Position numbers and translations under genes: made by a program | Shown here: positions 60,418 to 64,000 of the stretch, in pieces | Layout: each line of letters starts with the position of its first letter | How positions within the stretch are numbered: position 1 is the first letter of the stretch | The notes under the pieces: generated by a model | Databases searched by the model: none | Told to the model about the DNA's origin: nothing | What the model saw: only the letters and a program-made list of their open reading frames with translations | NCBI RefSeq assembly: GCF_009647655.1 | Contig: NZ_WJFD01000003.1 | Span: 782,661-846,660, forward strand | From: Chitinophaga sp. SYP-B3965 | Lineage (GTDB): Bacteria > Bacteroidota > Bacteroidia > Chitinophagales > Chitinophagaceae | Reading direction: 5' to 3' | DNA length: 64,000 nucleotides

Positions 60418-61998
60418 TTATCTCACCTTAGCCATGGTCCTCACTTGCTGCACTTTCCCATTCTGGAAACGAGCATAATAAATACCATTAGGAAGCCCTT
60501 CCCCATTGAAAGTAAGGGTATAATCCCCTGCCGCATGCACCTTATCCACTAAAACGCGGATCAGGCGGCCCATGGTATCAAATATCTGCACCATGGTATG
60601 CCCACCGGCAGTTGTGTAGGAAATAACCGTTTTAGTACTGAAAGGATTGGGATAGTTGGAAATTAGTGTTTTGCCTTCATTCACATCCGGTACGCCAGTT
60701 ACTACTCCGCAAGCCAGTCCGTTTACAAGCGGGAGGCTTTGGTAGTTCTGTAACATGATGTTATTGAGGTCTGCTGATTTTACGCAGAACCATTGTTCCA
60801 GGATGGAGGCATATACAGAACGGAAATCGTACTGCATCGGAATATTATCAATCGCAGAAGCGGCATCCGGCATGGTGGGCGTATTACCTAATACCTGCTG
60901 GTTTACATAATCACCGAATACGATCATGGGTGCAGAAGCACCATGGTCAGTACCCATACTACCATTGGATTTCACGCGGCGGCCAAATTCAGAGAAGGTC
61001 ATGCCCACTACGCGTTGTGAATTTTTCAGTCCTTTCAGATCATCTGTAAAGGCTTTCACTGCGGAAGAGATCTGGCCCAGCAAATTAGCGTGGCTACCTG
61101 TAGTTGTATCGCCGGCATTTGTTTGATTGGCGTGTGTATCAAAACCGCCGATGCTCACCATGTAGAGGCGGGTTTTTAAACCACCGGCTACAAGACGCGC
61201 AACGATCTTTAGTTGAGCTGCCAGGTGATTGTTTGCAGGGTAAGCACCCTGCTGTGTAACTTTTGCAGCGGCTGCTTTAATAGAGCTCGCAAATTTATTA
61301 CTCTGCTCCTGTATGAGACGGATGTATTTCAATTCTTTACCAGCCCTTGTGTTAGGGATGGGATCTGCTACATCATCCAGCAGGCCATAGAAATCCGTGG
61401 CGCTGGTGATAGCCATACCCATGTTCACTGTAGAACCCTGGAATGCAGGAGACACTACAGAACCTATCTGGATAGCCGGTGGATCAGGCATTTCTGCGTT
61501 AGGATAATTCACCGGAAAATTCGGGTATTCTGTTTGCAGGTATCTTCCTCCCCAGCCTGTTGGCAATACTGTATTGGCATCAGAACCGGTGAGCCAGATA
61601 TCTGTAGCACGGAAGTGAGAGAAGTTGGGAGAAGGATATCCCACACTATGCAGGATACTCACATGCCCGTCATTATACATTTGCTGTATGCCTGTCATAG
61701 CAGGATGGATACCTGTTTTGGTCTGACCAGCCAGTTTCAGCACACGTCCTTCCGGGATCGCGATGTTAGAACGGGCAGCCTGGTATTTTCCATACTGATC
61801 CAATGGGATCACCATGTTCAAACCATCATTACCACCATTCAACTGGATCATCACCAGCACGTGATCATTATCGGTGGCTGCACCTTCCAGTGCAGACAGT
61901 AAAGGAGATGCACCAAATGCCCGAACGGCAAACCCGTTGATGAACGACGGCAGAATGGCAGCAGGAGCAGTATATTTGAGGAAGTCTCTACGTTTCAT
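60418..61998 (-). CDS. DUF1501 domain protein with Tat signal and T9SS sorting domain
   Basis: A 526-residue protein. The N-terminus KRRDFLKYTAPAAILPSF is a Tat signal. The DUF1501 (sulfatase-like) core follows (VMIQLNGGNDGLNMVIPLDQY, GFDTHANQ, FSEFGRRVKSNGSMGTDHGASAPMIVFG). The last 85 residues form a type A T9SS sorting domain: NYPNPFSTKTVISYT and FNGEGLPNGIYYARF. Combining a Tat signal with a T9SS tail implies export folded across the inner membrane, then secretion to the surface. It lies 19 bp after the DUF1800 gene in one operon. The enzymatic activity is unknown. Confidence 0.92.
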   Translation of the reverse strand: MKRRDFLKYTAPAAILPSFINGFAVRAFGASPLLSALEGAATDNDHVLVMIQLNGGNDGLNMVIPLDQYGKYQAARSNIAIPEGRVLKLAGQTKTGIHPAMTGIQQMYNDGHVSILHSVGYPSPNFSHFRATDIWLTGSDANTVLPTGWGGRYLQTEYPNFPVNYPNAEMPDPPAIQIGSVVSPAFQGSTVNMGMAITSATDFYGLLDDVADPIPNTRAGKELKYIRLIQEQSNKFASSIKAAAAKVTQQGAYPANNHLAAQLKIVARLVAGGLKTRLYMVSIGGFDTHANQTNAGDTTTGSHANLLGQISSAVKAFTDDLKGLKNSQRVVGMTFSEFGRRVKSNGSMGTDHGASAPMIVFGDYVNQQVLGNTPTMPDAASAIDNIPMQYDFRSVYASILEQWFCVKSADLNNIMLQNYQSLPLVNGLACGVVTGVPDVNEGKTLISNYPNPFSTKTVISYTTAGGHTMVQIFDTMGRLIRVLVDKVHAAGDYTLTFNGEGLPNGIYYARFQNGKVQQVRTMAKVR

Positions 61999-62017
61999 AA
62001 ATAGGTTTTCAACGTGA

Positions 62018-63661
62018 TCAGGCTAAATGGTATTCAGACAGGTTCATGATGTATTTGTACAATTCACTGAGGTGTTTCAATACCGTATTCTTGTTCATTG
62101 TATTGGAGGTATCCGCTTTGTAAAGGTTCCAGGCCTGCGTCCAGTAATAATCCTGGTCCTGCCCCAATAACAGGAAACTATTCTTTAAGAAGCTGCGTGT
62201 GTTGTCAGAAACACCCATGCGGTATAAAATATCCAGTGAATCTTTTACCAGTGCAACGGGATCTGAAGGATTAGGCATCATATCTGCAAAAGCAATGGGG
62301 TCAATACTAAGACCGCCATAAGTTGTAGTGATGATACTATCCACCATCATATTACGCTTAGGCAGCGTATCCGTATTGATCCACAATTCATGGAACTGCG
62401 GTGCCAGGTAATAAGCTTCCCAGCCGGAAACACCGGGAGGATCTCCAATATTTTGTTGTTGATTAGTAGCTGCATTTTGTAAAGCAGTCCATTGCGGATA
62501 TACCTGTGCATAGTTTGCACTTGGCGCGAATTTCACACCAAACTCACGGCACATGCCTACTGTAAAATCTACAGGGCTCTTGATGAGGCAGGACATATTT
62601 AAGGGATCATAAAAATGTTCGCTCTTAAACAATGCAGACAGTAATGGTTTTATTTCATAATTACCTTCACGGAAAATATTAGCCAAAGGTGTGATCACAT
62701 TGGCTTCCGCGCCGGCATCAATTTCGTAATAAATAAAGAACTGGTAGAATTTGCGGCAGATGAACTTCGCTACTTCCTGCTGAAGGAAAATGATACCCAG
62801 CATGTCATCCAGCTCTGTAGTACCCATTGTACCCGTTTTACCCGTGATCACTTTATTGGAGAACCAGGGGGAAAATGTTTTGTTGGTGATATCATGTTTG
62901 GTGGCATCGAAGAAAGAAGTGCAAGTTACTTTATCCACTTTATAACCCGTGAGCACATGTGCTGCAGCGCGTACATCTTCTTCCTGGTATTGTGAATCCG
63001 GCCCTTTACCACAAGTGAAAAGTTCCAGCAGTTCCCGTGCATAGTTTTCATCAGCAGCAGTTTTCTCATTGAGATAACCGTTGAGATATACCAGCATGCC
63101 GGGATCCAGCGTGATGGCTTTTACCAGGTTCTTGAAATTGCCCAGAGCGTTTGTACGCAGGGCTACATTATAACCATAACTAAAACGCCCATCGGCGATC
63201 GTGTTTGTTTCTGTTGCAAAGTGATTATGCCAGAACAGCACCAGTTTTTCGTGGATGGTCCTTTCCTGGTTGAGCATAAGCCCCGTCCACCAGGCTTTAT
63301 AGGAAGCATTGCGTTTGCGGTTCAGATCTTCATCTCCATCCGGAGCTGTTACCCATGGCGCACCAGGAGCAACACCGGTTGGATCCGTGTAGCCACCTGT
63401 GTTATAATTATTTACGGGAGGTGTTGGTGTAACAGCATTGGCTTGCAGTAAAGCATCTACAGCAGCGTCCAGAGACATGCCTTCAAAATGTCTTACATCC
63501 AGCGGGGCAGCGCCAAACATGGCCCTCTTCAGCAAATGCACTACCTGCGCGGTTCCCCACGCTCCAGAATAAGGAGTTAAGCCGGTATCTGTTCTCGATC
63601 CGAGAACTGTTGTAGTTCTTTTACGGGAAGGGGCAATTGTTAAGAAATCTCTACGGTCCAT
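62018..63661 (-). CDS. DUF1800 domain protein
   Basis: A 547-residue protein of the DUF1800 family: HLLKRAMFGAAPLDVRHFEGMSLDAAVDALL at the start, KLVLFWHNHFATETNTIADGRF, YARELLELFTCGKGPDSQYQEEDVRAAAHVLTGY and FICRKFYQFFIYYEIDAG in the middle. The N-terminus MDRRDFLTIAPSRKR contains a twin arginine but lacks a clear hydrophobic stretch, so its export route is unclear. It is the first gene of a DUF1800-DUF1501 pair, a recurrent combination in Bacteroidota and other phyla with unknown function, possibly a surface phosphoesterase/sulfatase system. Confidence 0.92.
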   Translation of the reverse strand: MDRRDFLTIAPSRKRTTTVLGSRTDTGLTPYSGAWGTAQVVHLLKRAMFGAAPLDVRHFEGMSLDAAVDALLQANAVTPTPPVNNYNTGGYTDPTGVAPGAPWVTAPDGDEDLNRKRNASYKAWWTGLMLNQERTIHEKLVLFWHNHFATETNTIADGRFSYGYNVALRTNALGNFKNLVKAITLDPGMLVYLNGYLNEKTAADENYARELLELFTCGKGPDSQYQEEDVRAAAHVLTGYKVDKVTCTSFFDATKHDITNKTFSPWFSNKVITGKTGTMGTTELDDMLGIIFLQQEVAKFICRKFYQFFIYYEIDAGAEANVITPLANIFREGNYEIKPLLSALFKSEHFYDPLNMSCLIKSPVDFTVGMCREFGVKFAPSANYAQVYPQWTALQNAATNQQQNIGDPPGVSGWEAYYLAPQFHELWINTDTLPKRNMMVDSIITTTYGGLSIDPIAFADMMPNPSDPVALVKDSLDILYRMGVSDNTRSFLKNSFLLLGQDQDYYWTQAWNLYKADTSNTMNKNTVLKHLSELYKYIMNLSEYHLA

Positions 63662-63924
63662 TGGGATACGGTTATGACGATCAGTTAATTATTGAGCCGT
63701 TGCCTTCTCATATTGATTCACGCAATTTTCCGGGCATAGTTAGGCATCTACGGTTTTTCAGTAAGCAAATTAACAAAAACTTTAATTCAATCATATTATT
63801 TTATATGAATTAACGAATAAACTATTTTACTCAATTGATCCTGAAGCGACAGCAAACCAAAGAAAAAGCCGCCGAAGTGAGTGACCTTTAGATTTGTATG
63901 GATAAAATAATGGATTAAATTGAA

Positions 63925-63999
63925 GGAAAGAGATGGGGTGAACTAAGTGAGTGACTGGGCTGGAGGCCCATGTTGTGTATTAGTCCCCATCTCATTTCC
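63925..63999. repeat. nested inverted repeat at the right window edge
   Basis: Complementary segments nest from outside in: GGAAAGAGATGGGG (63925-63938) with CCCCATCTCATTTCC (63985-63999, one bulge), CTAA (63943-63946) with TTAG (63980-63983), and TGGGC (63956-63960) with GCCCA (63966-63970). AAGTGAGTGAC occurs at 63945 and again at 63875. The rest of the 63662-64000 gap is A/T-rich with no gene. Confidence 0.6.
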
Positions 64000-64000
64000 C

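Overview
The window looks like chromosomal DNA of a Bacteroidota member, most likely of the Chitinophagaceae (Chitinophaga-like). The evidence is a PorT-type outer-membrane protein and a type IX secretion (T9SS) C-terminal tail, promoters of the Bacteroidota type (TTTG-N19..22-TAnnTTTG), few Shine-Dalgarno sequences, an EF-G2-like paralogue, atpDC separated from the other ATP synthase genes, and glycan-degrading lipoprotein/secreted enzymes. Genus-level placement is inference. I saw no rRNA, tRNA, CRISPR array, prophage or transposase gene.

Layout. 1-3.4 kb: tail of a zinc metalloprotease, an HPP membrane protein, a LacI regulator and an outer-membrane lipoprotein. 3.4-7.4 kb: GH29 alpha-L-fucosidase and GH2 beta-mannosidase operon. 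7.4-9.8 kb: surE / small membrane protein / lpxB operon. 9.8-14.6 kb: ABC exporter pair, FadJ/FadN-like beta-oxidation enzyme, small membrane protein. 14.6-18 kb: metG divergent from an LD-carboxypeptidase. 18-22 kb: two alpha/beta hydrolases, a ThiF/MoeB-like protein and an orphan histidine kinase on the minus strand. 22-25 kb: a candidate structured ncRNA, yqgE, a hairpin array and atpDC. 25-31.5 kb: a Tat-exported phosphoesterase, a FxLYD-like protein and a TolC/permease/HlyD efflux operon without an ATPase gene. 31.6-39.4 kb: GNAT-like protein, M48 protease, dnaX, pyruvate dehydrogenase E2 and a VOC protein. 39.4-50 kb: repeats, GbsR/MarR regulator, TIGR01777 epimerase, GH43, CoA-binding protein, YkuK, engB, ubiE-porT, pyrC, a short MutS and comM. 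50-54.6 kb: EF-G2-like factor, ABC exporter and DUF983 protein. 54.6-59.6 kb: a putative zinc-acquisition locus. 59.6-60.4 kb: a 147-bp tandem repeat array. 60.4-63.7 kb: DUF1501/DUF1800 secreted pair.

Most genes are housekeeping or envelope functions. The parts that most deserve attention are: (i) the putative zinc locus, where an AztD-like His-rich lipoprotein and a ZnuD-like receptor operon are each preceded by the same 16-bp palindrome; (ii) the elongation-factor-G paralogue, which has lost the catalytic histidine and switch I residues; (iii) a possible 6S-like RNA between a histidine kinase gene and yqgE; (iv) an unusually rich set of intergenic repeats, namely 11-bp-period arrays at three unrelated loci, a 31/62-bp array that begins in the 3' end of a VOC gene, a 147-bp array and two hairpin arrays; (v) several genes whose -7 box sits 3-7 nt from the start codon, which suggests leaderless or nearly leaderless mRNAs.
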